Assembly (NCBI GenBank): GCA_023701075.1
Contig: JAMPXQ010000064.1
Coordinates: 1 to 7,528 of the forward strand
Source: Candidatus Woesearchaeota archaeon
Lineage (GTDB): Archaea; Nanobdellota; Nanobdellia; Woesearchaeales; GW2011-AR15
Reading direction: 5' to 3'
Length of the DNA stretch: 7,528 bases
The notes under the pieces: model-generated
Told to the model about the DNA's origin: nothing
Seen by the model: the letters and a program-made list of their open reading frames with translations, nothing else
The model's database searches: none
Program-made: the position numbers and the translations under genes
Part shown: piece after piece, positions 1-5,464 of the stretch
Position numbering within the stretch: position 1 is the first letter of the stretch
Layout of the letters: every line of letters begins with the position of its first letter

Positions 1-1
1 C

Positions 2-1129
2 ATGAACCTATCCTACGGATTAGGGATAGCTCCTGCAAAGACAACATTTGATTTTGAAAAAAACACTGTCCATGAGGGCGTATTCAGGGTCATCACAGAT
101 GATTTCCCTAAGAAGCTTTTCATATCTACAGAAGGAGATCTTGCGGATATAATAATATTAGACAAGACAGTCATCATCACTGATAGCCAAGAGACATACA
201 TCAAATTCAAGGTGAATGTGCCTGAGAACCTTCCGCCAGGGCAGAGGAAAGGAAGCATTGTCATAATCGAAGCTCCAAAAGAATCTTCCGGAGAAAACAT
301 CATCATGGCGACACTTGCGATAGCGCACCAAGTCATTATCGATGTGCCTTATCCTGGCAAATATGTTGTCGGGAAGATGTTCATCTCCAATACAAAAGTC
401 AATGAACCTGTAGAATTCAAGATTGCGTTGGCTAATTATGGGAGTGAGAAAGTGAATCTCGCTAAGGCAAATATAATCATAAAAGGCCCTATGAATGAAG
501 AGATTGCATCAATCAACGCTGATGAAAAGAGCATCCAGCCAGGAGGAGAAGAGACTTTGACAGCCATATGGCAGACTGAGAATGCAGGAAGCTATACTGC
601 TGAAGCTACAGTGAATTATGATGGCAACACTTTTGATATCAGCCAGAATTTCAATGTCGGAACATTGGAACTTGAGATAGAGAAGATACAGGTCAATGAT
701 TTCAAGATAGGACAGATAGCGAAACTGGACATCTATCTGAGAAACAAATGGAACAAAGACCTCAATGTGAATGGAAGAGTAGAGATATTCAAGGATGAGA
801 AACTTGTCTCTTCATTCAATTCTCTTCCAGTGGATATAAAGGAAAAATCAACTGCAGTGATGGAAGCATACTGGAATACTGAAGATATAGAAGTAGGCCA
901 ATATGATATATCTGTCAAGGCGAATTATGACGGGAAGACAAGCGAGAGGACCATATCTTCAGTTGTCTCTCTTGATGAGATACAGTTCAAGGATTATGTG
1001 TCCGGAAAAGCTGTGAATGACAAAGAGAGCAAAAGGACAACTCTTCTAGTTGTCTCTGTTTTCGTCCTCATCCTGCTCAACATATCTCTTTTCATATATA
1101 TAAATAAAAGGCTGAAACGGCAAGGGTGA
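2..1129 (+). CDS. Membrane-anchored Ig-like surface protein, 5' partial
   Basis: The visible 375 residues begin where a mature secreted domain would begin (GLGIAPAKTTFDFE), and the paralogue at 3193 has a signal peptide just ahead of the matching point. The true start and signal peptide therefore probably lie upstream of the window, and the ATG at base 2 is likely internal. Residues about 1-114 form a beta-rich first domain. A VPYPGK linker (115-120) follows, then two more beta-sandwich-like repeats (about 121-220 and 221-322), each ending in a G-x-Y ... YDG pattern. One transmembrane helix (about 346-367) and a short basic tail (NKRLKRQG) anchor it. The layout suits the loosely defined archaeal COG1361/COG1470-type extracellular proteins. 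By topology it sits outside the cell, held by its C-terminus. Its function is unknown; a scaffold role beside the downstream A/B proteins is inference from position and paralogy. No T-tract terminator follows the stop. Confidence 0.85.
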   Translation: MNLSYGLGIAPAKTTFDFEKNTVHEGVFRVITDDFPKKLFISTEGDLADIIILDKTVIITDSQETYIKFKVNVPENLPPGQRKGSIVIIEAPKESSGENIIMATLAIAHQVIIDVPYPGKYVVGKMFISNTKVNEPVEFKIALANYGSEKVNLAKANIIIKGPMNEEIASINADEKSIQPGGEETLTAIWQTENAGSYTAEATVNYDGNTFDISQNFNVGTLELEIEKIQVNDFKIGQIAKLDIYLRNKWNKDLNVNGRVEIFKDEKLVSSFNSLPVDIKEKSTAVMEAYWNTEDIEVGQYDISVKANYDGKTSERTISSVVSLDEIQFKDYVSGKAVNDKESKRTTLLVVSVFVLILLNISLFIYINKRLKRQG

Positions 1130-1194
1130 CAATGAATTGAGATTATCATACTCTTAAAAAGCAAGAAGCCAATCCATGTTCTATCTCTATAACA

Positions 1195-1214
1195 TATAGA
1201 AAACTATTTAAAGT
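1195..1214 (+). promoter_or_regulatory. BRE/TATA promoter of cassette copy 1
   Basis: A purine-rich BRE-like stretch (agaaaa) precedes an archaeal TATA box (TATTTAAA, 1205-1212). All twenty bases recur unchanged at 2218-2237 ahead of the second cassette. The box centre predicts a transcription start near 1235, giving a leader of roughly 16 nt that still contains the Shine-Dalgarno site. Conservation between copies whose flanks have diverged supports it as a functional element. Confidence 0.8.
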
Positions 1215-1237
1215 TAACAATTAATGACAACTCTGTT

Positions 1238-1245
1238 GGTGAGGG
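1238..1245 (+). promoter_or_regulatory. Ribosome binding site deciding the A1 start
   Basis: GGTGAGGG lies 5 nt before the ATG at 1251 and complements the archaeal 16S rRNA tail. It selects ATG 1251 over the in-frame ATG at 1224, which lies upstream of the predicted transcription start. Confidence 0.75.
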
Positions 1246-1250
1246 ATTTT

Positions 1251-1487
1251 ATGGGAATTGATGATGATCTGCCAAAATCAGTATTAGTTGTACTAGTGCT
1301 CTTAGCAGTCTTGATTTCAGTGCTGGGGACTTTCACTGTTTTACATGAGATGCAAAAATTCAAGCCGGCGACAGTATATGTAGACGGAAGCTCTGCAACC
1401 GGCAGGGTATCTTTGGAAGTACAAAATCCGAATCGTGGGGTTCATGGAAAAATAAGCCTGAACCTGGAAAAATCTGGAGGAAATTAA
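1251..1487 (+). CDS. Small single-pass membrane protein A1
   Basis: The protein has 78 residues: a short acidic N-terminus (MGIDDDLPKS), one hydrophobic helix (about residues 11-33), then about 45 polar, probably beta-forming residues with no cysteine and no N-X-S/T sequon. I do not recognise a named family. The start at 1251 is supported by the SD site 5 nt upstream and by the second copy, where only this start is conserved. The upstream ATG at 1224 is in frame here, but its counterpart at 2247 is out of frame. A1 and A2 differ only at residue 37 (Phe/Tyr), although 17 other codons differ silently. It is the first gene of its transcript, and its last Gly-Gly codons supply the ribosome binding site for B1. 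Partnership with B1 in the membrane is inferred from this coupling and from co-duplication. The C-terminal part is probably outside. Confidence 0.85.
   Translation: MGIDDDLPKSVLVVLVLLAVLISVLGTFTVLHEMQKFKPATVYVDGSSATGRVSLEVQNPNRGVHGKISLNLEKSGGN
1476..1480 (+). promoter_or_regulatory. Ribosome binding site of B1 inside A1
   Basis: GGAGG falls within the codons for the penultimate Gly-Gly of A1, 9 nt before the B1 ATG at 1490. The same site and spacing recur in copy 2. It ties expression of A and B together. Confidence 0.75.
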
Positions 1488-1489
1488 AC

Positions 1490-2167
1490 ATGGTTGATAT
1501 TTCAAATAGGACACTCGCTCTTCTGCTCTTGGCTGCAATAGTTGTCTCACTAGGACTTACAGTCTATACTATCAATACCTTAAACAATGTCGGCGGCGTC
1601 TCCGGAATGGTGGCCACTCCAAGATATGGCAATGTGACATTGACGATAACAAGCGCAGAGAGTTTCAGGCTTGAAGTTGCCACAGTGAATTTTGGAAGCG
1701 GGTTTGTGAATACCACAGATTCTAAATGCCAAGGGACTAATTCAAACGCGACGCTTTTTGCAGGCTCAACATATAATGACACTAATGGAGACAATTGCTG
1801 GGTATCACTCATAACTACTCCTCCTTCACCCGTGGGTTTTGAGATTGTGAATGACGGGAACGTGAACCTGACAATCTCTGTCACAGGTCCAAACAGTTCA
1901 AACTTCTTCCCAGGTGCGACAAATCCATTGACTAATCTGAGCTGGAAGGCAAGGAACAATGAAAGCAGTTCATGCACAAGCGGACTTGCAAGCTCAATAT
2001 GGAAAGATTTCCAGAACCATTCACAGACAATATGTTCAAAGCTCTCATATTTCCCGGAAAGCAGCGATTCTATCGGTATCGACGTCAAAGTCGTCATACC
2101 TGCAACCGGAGTCCCTACAGGACTTTATGAAGATGCCCAGATCAAGTTCACTGGAATACAAAATTAA
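1490..2167 (+). CDS. Sequon-rich single-pass surface protein B1
   Basis: The protein has 225 residues. A short N-terminus (MVDISNRT) precedes a hydrophobic helix (about 9-29), which looks like an uncleaved signal anchor because no clear signal peptidase or class III pilin site is visible. The remaining ~190 residues should lie outside. They carry nine N-glycosylation sequons (Asn 48, 74, 86, 96, 126, 135, 149, 157, 176) and four cysteines (80, 103, 162, 182), all kept in B2, suggesting a glycosylated, disulfide-bonded ectodomain. Residues near 66-73 (VNFGSGFV) and 118-130 (EIVNDGNVNLTIS) resemble strand motifs common in archaeal secreted beta-sandwich proteins. An acidic/amide stretch at 96-102 (NDTNGDN) resembles a calcium loop, but this is weak. 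It starts 2 nt after the A1 stop with a good SD. The family is not recognised. A pilin-like or S-layer-associated role is possible but unproven. Confidence 0.85.
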   Translation: MVDISNRTLALLLLAAIVVSLGLTVYTINTLNNVGGVSGMVATPRYGNVTLTITSAESFRLEVATVNFGSGFVNTTDSKCQGTNSNATLFAGSTYNDTNGDNCWVSLITTPPSPVGFEIVNDGNVNLTISVTGPNSSNFFPGATNPLTNLSWKARNNESSSCTSGLASSIWKDFQNHSQTICSKLSYFPESSDSIGIDVKVVIPATGVPTGLYEDAQIKFTGIQN

Positions 2168-2186
2168 TTTTTTTCTGAATTTTTTT
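2168..2186 (+). terminator. T-tract terminator after B1
   Basis: Two runs of seven T (2168-2174 and 2180-2186), separated by ctgaa, directly follow the B1 stop. Archaeal RNA polymerase terminates at such U-rich tracts without a hairpin. This would separate cassette 1 from the promoter of cassette 2 about 30 nt further on. Confidence 0.6.
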
Positions 2187-2217
2187 ATGTTCCTAATTTC
2201 TTTTCAGGTCTATAATC

Positions 2218-2237
2218 TATAGAAAACTATTTAAAGT
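2218..2237 (+). promoter_or_regulatory. BRE/TATA promoter of cassette copy 2
   Basis: The twenty bases are identical to 1195-1214, with the TATA box at 2228-2235. The first base is 55 nt from the A2 ATG, against 56 nt in copy 1. The predicted transcription start is near 2258, giving a leader of about 15 nt with its SD (gggagg, 2261-2266) 6 nt before the ATG. The transcript probably continues through B2 into the genes at 3193 and 4512. Confidence 0.8.
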
Positions 2238-2272
2238 CAAAAATTAATGATAAATCCAGTGGGAGGATATTT

Positions 2273-2509
2273 ATGGGAATTGATGATGATTTACCTAAAT
2301 CAGTATTAGTAGTATTAGTTTTACTTGCGGTCTTGATCTCTGTACTAGGGACTTTCACTGTTTTACATGAGATGCAAAAATACAAACCGGCGACAGTATA
2401 TGTAGACGGAAGCTCTGCAACCGGCAGAGTCTCTTTGGAAGTACAAAATCCGAATCGCGGGGTTCATGGAAAAATAAGTCTGAACCTGGAAAAATCTGGA
2501 GGAAATTGA
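2273..2509 (+). CDS. Small single-pass membrane protein A2
   Basis: This 78-residue near-twin of A1 differs only at residue 37 (Tyr here, Phe in A1) and uses TGA as stop instead of TAA. It has the same acidic N-terminus, the same membrane helix (about 11-33) and the same polar, probably external C-terminal part ending in SGGN. The start is fixed by a gggagg SD 6 nt upstream and by the absence of any earlier in-frame start at the position used by the alternative A1 start. Twelve silent codon differences cluster in codons 7-25, within the lead-in and membrane helix, while codons 26-78 have only five more. Such protein identity despite silent drift indicates strong selection on the sequence. Function is unknown; it probably acts with B2. 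Confidence 0.85.
   Translation: MGIDDDLPKSVLVVLVLLAVLISVLGTFTVLHEMQKYKPATVYVDGSSATGRVSLEVQNPNRGVHGKISLNLEKSGGN
2498..2502 (+). promoter_or_regulatory. Ribosome binding site of B2 inside A2
   Basis: GGAGG lies in the Gly-Gly codons of A2, 9 nt before ATG 2512, exactly as in copy 1. It favours ATG 2512 over the in-frame TTG at 2506, which overlaps the A2 stop and has only 3 nt of spacing. Confidence 0.75.
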
Positions 2510-2511
2510 AA

Positions 2512-3189
2512 ATGGATGATATATCAAATAGGACACTGGCTCTTTTACTTCTAGCTGCAATCGTTGTTTCACTAGGTGCAACAGTCTATACCTTGAACAC
2601 GCTCAATAATGTCGGCGGGTTCACTGGAAGAGCAGCTTCACCAAAATACGGGAACGTCACACTTACAGTAGTCAGTGCAGAAAGTTTCAGGCTTGAAGTG
2701 GCTAATATAAACTTCGGTAGCGGTTTTGTCAATACAACTGATCCCAAATGCCAAGGAACAAATTCAAATGCGACACTTTTTGCAGGCGCAACATATAATG
2801 ATACAAATGGAGACAACTGCTGGGTGTCATTGACTTCTCTGCCACAGGTCCCTGTAGGCTTTGAGATAGTGAATGACGGGAACGTGAACCTGACAATATC
2901 AGTAACCGGCCCAAACAGCTCAAATTTCTTCCCAGGCTCAACAGGGACATTTAGGAACCTAAGCTGGAAGGCAAGGAACAATGAAAGCAGCGCATGCACA
3001 AGCGGACTTGCAAGCTCAATATGGAAGGATTTCCAGAACCACTCGCAGACAGTCTGCTCAAAACTTTCATACTACCCAGAGAGCCAGGATTCAATAGGCA
3101 TCGATGTCAAAGTCGTCATACCTGCAACAGGCGTCCCGGCCGGGCTATATGAAGATGCCCAGATAAAATTCACAGGGGTACAAAATTAG
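2512..3189 (+). CDS. Sequon-rich single-pass surface protein B2
   Basis: The protein has 225 residues when started at ATG 2512, exactly the length of B1. A TTG at 2506 would add two residues but lacks proper SD spacing. It shows the same plan as B1: a membrane helix (about 9-29), then an external region with all nine sequons and all four cysteines conserved. About 31 replacements separate the copies. They concentrate after the helix (residues 37-45), in a Pro-rich loop (107-113) and in a loop at 143-148 just before the sequon at 149. Those are the likely exposed, variable faces. No Pfam-level family is recognised by eye. B2 leads into the scaffold-like gene at 3193 with a 3-nt gap, which suggests co-transcription. 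A surface function is inferred from topology and sequons. Confidence 0.85.
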   Translation: MDDISNRTLALLLLAAIVVSLGATVYTLNTLNNVGGFTGRAASPKYGNVTLTVVSAESFRLEVANINFGSGFVNTTDPKCQGTNSNATLFAGATYNDTNGDNCWVSLTSLPQVPVGFEIVNDGNVNLTISVTGPNSSNFFPGSTGTFRNLSWKARNNESSACTSGLASSIWKDFQNHSQTVCSKLSYYPESQDSIGIDVKVVIPATGVPAGLYEDAQIKFTGVQN

Positions 3190-3192
3190 ATT

Positions 3193-4515
3193 ATGAAAAA
3201 ATTTTTTTTTCTATTACTATTCTTAAGTCTTTGTTCAAGCGCACTTGGGCTTAGGATATCCGGACAGACTTTCAAGTATGAATACGACTTCTATCCTTCC
3301 CTTAATAGGACGCATGATTTCATGGTCACAAATGCTGAAGGGTATACTGCGGACTATACTCTATTCGCAAAGCATATCAGCGGAGCTGACCTAAGGCAGT
3401 ATTTCAAGGTCGTCCCTGAAGAGATGAAAGGCGTAGCAGATGCTGAGACAAGACCATTTAGGGTTTTTGTCAACTTGCCTGAGACACTAGATACTCCTGG
3501 AGAAAGCGAGACTTGGATAAAGGTGGATGTCAATCCGGTGATATCAGGTAAAGGTATCATGGCACTTCCTTCTCTTGCCATAAGATACATCATTTTCGTC
3601 CCTTATCCATATAAATTCCTGAAATGGAAGTTCTATATCCCAAACTTGAATATCAATGAGACTGCGTCAATTGAAAATTATTTCAAGAATTATGGCGGAG
3701 AGATGATGGATGAGGTATATGCAAACATGACCATAATCAGCATGTTTGACAGTTCAATCGTCAAGACCATCAAGACCCCATCTGAAAAGAATGTAGATAG
3801 GAGAGAAGAAAGGATGATCCGGTCAAGCTTTTCAAGCGCAGGATTAAAGCCAGGCAATTACCATATCTATGCGACCCTGAACTGGGATGGGAACAAGAGC
3901 AGCACTGAGCAGGACTTCAGGATCGGAAGCAAGATAGTGAGCATAAAAGATTTCAACAAGGAGTTCAAGACAGACAGTATCAATAGGATGCTCATCAATG
4001 TAGAGAGCGGCTGGAACTCAAAGATTGATGAGACCTATGCAGTGATATCAATATTTGAGAAGGATAAGTCCAGGAAGATAAAGGAGTTCAAATCCCTCAA
4101 CCTAGAGCTGTATCCTTTCCAGGCAAGGCAGCTTGAGGCTTATTTTGACACCAATGGGATTGTCCCTGGAGATTATATCGCTGTCGTGACACTCAAATTT
4201 GAAGATGAATCAACTACAGTAGAAGAGACAATAAAAATAGGGGATTTCAATTCTGAGACAGTGACTGAGATGCCAAACACTTTCAAGTTCACACCTCTCA
4301 CCATGATGACAATCCTGCTTGTCATCTTCCTGATTGTGAATGTCTTCTTGATTGTCAAATTCACAAGGCCAAGGAAGGAGTATATCCCTCCAGAGGTCAT
4401 AGAGAACATCAGGCAGCTCAGGTTGAAATACAGCGATGCGTACATAAAAGATATGATGATAAAGAAAGGATGGGAGCCTCAGAAGGTCGATGAGCTCCTT
4501 AGGAGAGCAAGATGA
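3193..4515 (+). CDS. Ig-like surface protein with cytoplasmic helical tail
   Basis: The protein has 440 residues. Residues 1-19 form a signal peptide (Lys-Lys, a Phe/Leu-rich core, then SSALG). Three beta-sandwich-like domains follow (about 20-134, 142-248 and 249-351), with the linker VPYPYK at 136-141 matching VPYPGK in the truncated gene at the left edge. The two proteins align along most of their ectodomains and are paralogues. Sequons occur at Asn 38, 155, 178 and 234. One transmembrane helix (about 369-389) leads to a 51-residue tail not found in the paralogue. The tail includes a predicted helical pair (about 400-438) with a Y-S-D-x-x-I ... K-K-G-W-E-P ... V-D-E-L-L pattern, recalling small helical motifs frequent in DPANN membrane proteins. 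No clear SD lies at the usual distance, so translation may depend on coupling to B2. A membrane scaffold or receptor role is inference. Confidence 0.87.
   Translation: MKKFFFLLLFLSLCSSALGLRISGQTFKYEYDFYPSLNRTHDFMVTNAEGYTADYTLFAKHISGADLRQYFKVVPEEMKGVADAETRPFRVFVNLPETLDTPGESETWIKVDVNPVISGKGIMALPSLAIRYIIFVPYPYKFLKWKFYIPNLNINETASIENYFKNYGGEMMDEVYANMTIISMFDSSIVKTIKTPSEKNVDRREERMIRSSFSSAGLKPGNYHIYATLNWDGNKSSTEQDFRIGSKIVSIKDFNKEFKTDSINRMLINVESGWNSKIDETYAVISIFEKDKSRKIKEFKSLNLELYPFQARQLEAYFDTNGIVPGDYIAVVTLKFEDESTTVEETIKIGDFNSETVTEMPNTFKFTPLTMMTILLVIFLIVNVFLIVKFTRPRKEYIPPEVIENIRQLRLKYSDAYIKDMMIKKGWEPQKVDELLRRAR
3202..3210 (+). terminator. Possible intragenic T9 attenuator
   Basis: Nine consecutive T fall in codons 4-6 (Phe-Phe-Phe) of the surface protein gene, right after six A. 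It matches the T-tract type of archaeal terminator and lies 13-21 nt past the B2 stop, about where copy 1 has its terminator. It could reduce read-through from the A2-B2 transcript. It could equally be simple coding for a hydrophobic signal peptide, so confidence is low. Confidence 0.3.
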
Positions 4516-4922
4516 ATAAGCTCATGTTTGCACTCCTGATACTCTTAATATTCGTCTCATCAGCTCTTCTCTTGTTCAACTGGAACTATATAGTAGATAT
4601 AAAATATGTCAATATGAAGGTCAAGGCTGATGACATCTTCGGGATAAATGTCAATTCCACCAGCCTTGATTTCGGCAGGACCAGCCTAGGAAGCCAGGTA
4701 TCAAGAGAGATCAACCTCACCAACAATTTCAAGTTTGCAGTGACTGCAAAGATAATGAATTCCGGGAACATCACTCCTTTTGTATCTGTCTCGCAAAGCG
4801 AAGTGAACATCCTTCCAGGTGAGAAAGTTACGATAGCCTACTTTGTAGATATACCTATAGATGCTGTAAAAGGAGAATATGTCGGGCAGTCAAGAGTGGT
4901 ATTCATGAGAAGATCCATCTGA
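4512..4922 (+). CDS. Small membrane-anchored Ig-like protein
   Basis: The protein has 136 residues. An N-terminal hydrophobic helix (about 4-23) could be a signal anchor or an inefficient signal peptide. A single beta-sandwich domain (about 45-134) follows, with a clear SLDFGRTSLGSQVSREINLTN signature and an ILPGEK turn at 100-105. This pattern is typical of ASH/DUF1573-like and related Ig-fold domains that pack against other extracellular proteins. Three sequons (Asn 48, 69, 86) support an external location. It overlaps the preceding surface-protein gene by 4 nt (ATGA), with an AGGAGAG SD 4 nt before the ATG, so the two are translationally coupled and probably belong to one complex. The specific role is unknown. 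Confidence 0.83.
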   Translation: MNKLMFALLILLIFVSSALLLFNWNYIVDIKYVNMKVKADDIFGINVNSTSLDFGRTSLGSQVSREINLTNNFKFAVTAKIMNSGNITPFVSVSQSEVNILPGEKVTIAYFVDIPIDAVKGEYVGQSRVVFMRRSI

Positions 4923-4963
4923 TGAGCCATATAGTCCTCTCTTCTTAATCTTATCCAAGTTTA

Positions 4964-4979
4964 GAAAAGTATAAAAAAG
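4964..4979 (+). promoter_or_regulatory. Leaderless promoter of the rpiB-rpe operon
   Basis: A BRE-like gaaaa (4964-4968) precedes a TATA box (TATAAAAA, 4970-4977). The box centre is 26-27 nt ahead of ATG 5000, the normal archaeal distance to the transcription start. The mRNA should therefore begin at or next to that ATG. No SD precedes the gene, which fits leaderless initiation. Confidence 0.7.
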
Positions 4980-4999
4980 CCATGCAACTAGATATCTCT

Positions 5000-5464
5000 A
5001 TGATTTACTTAGGGTCTGATCACGGCGGATATGAACTCAAAGAGCATATCATGAGATACCTCCTCAAGAAAAAAAATGAGGTTGAAGACCTTGGAAATGT
5101 AGAATACCAGCCCAAGGATGATTATCCTGATTTCGCTTTCTCTGTCGCTATCCGGGTAGGAAAAGAAGACAGCCCAAAGATGAGATGGGAAAATAGGCCC
5201 AAAGGGATATTGTTCTGCCGTTCTTCAGGCGGCATGGTGATTGCTGCAAACAAGGTGAAAAATGTTAGAGCTGTCTCATGCAGCGATGTGAAATCTGCAG
5301 AGCATGCAAGAAGAGACAATGATGCAAATGTCATCGCCCTTCCCGGGGACTGGCTGACAACGAAGAAGGCAGAGAAGATCATCGATGCTTTTCTGGAGAC
5401 TGAATTCACAAAGGCTGAGAGACATGTACGAAGGATAAAGAGGATAAGCGACTATGAAAAATAA
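5000..5464 (+). CDS. rpiB: Ribose-5-phosphate isomerase B (RpiB/LacAB family)
   Basis: The protein has 154 residues, close to the usual ~150. It should interconvert ribose 5-phosphate and ribulose 5-phosphate in the cytoplasm. Visible family signatures are SDHGGYELKE (Asp7-His8), DYPDFA (41-46), the catalytic cysteine Cys73 followed by IAANK (81-85), DNDANV (106-111), and RHVRR (141-145), which supplies the phosphate-binding arginines. I chose ATG 5000 because the family begins at this point and the TATA box predicts transcription starting there; ATG 4982 would lie upstream of the transcript. Two active-site regions are unusual. The glycine loop reads CRSSGG instead of CGTGxG, and the position of the proton-donor histidine (His99 of the E. 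coli enzyme) is Asp106. About seven extra residues sit before Cys73. Specificity could therefore differ from ribose 5-phosphate. It overlaps rpe by 11 nt. Confidence 0.9.
   Translation: MIYLGSDHGGYELKEHIMRYLLKKKNEVEDLGNVEYQPKDDYPDFAFSVAIRVGKEDSPKMRWENRPKGILFCRSSGGMVIAANKVKNVRAVSCSDVKSAEHARRDNDANVIALPGDWLTTKKAEKIIDAFLETEFTKAERHVRRIKRISDYEK

Larger units (their letters stand above)
1195..2167 (+). repeat. Tandem duplication, cassette copy 1 (promoter-A1-B1)
   Basis: This unit recurs at 2218-3189 in direct orientation, shifted by 1022-1023 bp. Matching elements are the promoter, the small gene A, the 9-nt SD-to-start spacing into gene B, and gene B itself. Proteins A1 and A2 differ at 1 of 78 residues; B1 and B2 differ at about 31 of 225 by eye count. 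The sequences following the B stop codons do not match, so the duplicated unit runs from promoter to B stop. No terminal inverted repeats or target duplications are evident, which argues against a mobile element. Confidence 0.9.
2218..3189 (+). repeat. Tandem duplication, cassette copy 2 (promoter-A2-B2)
   Basis: This is the second copy of the unit at 1195-2167. It differs in context: no T-tract spacer follows B2, and the next gene starts 3 nt after its stop. The copies are mosaic. Long exact stretches (for example around the end of A, the middle of B and near 2990-3025) alternate with heavily diverged ones, consistent with an old duplication kept partly uniform by gene conversion or by selection. 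Confidence 0.9.

Noticed and set aside
1130..1194. Terminator or RNA gene between the first surface gene and cassette 1
   Set aside because: No T tract, no convincing hairpin and no tRNA-like pattern is seen in this short stretch.
1224..1250. Upstream ATG giving A1 nine extra residues
   Set aside because: It lies before the predicted transcription start, has no SD, and the corresponding ATG in copy 2 (2247) is out of frame. ATG 1251 has an SD and matches copy 2.
1490..1580. B1 as a classical archaeal type IV pilin or archaellin
   Set aside because: The N-terminus lacks a clear class III cleavage site (a basic residue plus Gly/Ala just before the hydrophobic stretch), and no pilus ATPase, platform or peptidase gene is nearby. 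Pilin-like remains only a possibility.
1564..2097. Long minus-strand open frame opposite B1
   Set aside because: It mirrors the B1 coding frame, a similar but shorter shadow occurs opposite B2, and it has no promoter, SD or recognisable protein features.
2506..2511. TTG start for B2
   Set aside because: It overlaps the A2 stop and is only 3 nt from GGAGG. ATG 2512 has the same 9-nt spacing as B1 and gives the same length.
1195..3189. Composite transposon or insertion sequence as the cause of the duplication
   Set aside because: No transposase, terminal inverted repeats or target-site duplications are visible; a simple old tandem duplication explains it.
3220..3255. Lipoprotein signal in the 440-aa surface protein (Cys14)
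   Set aside because: The residue before the cysteine is Leu, not Gly, Ala or Ser, so the lipobox is not satisfied, and a C-terminal membrane helix already anchors the protein.
4982..4999. ATG 4982 as the rpiB start
   Set aside because: It lies only about 8 nt from the TATA centre, so it would not be transcribed. The family N-terminus aligns with ATG 5000.
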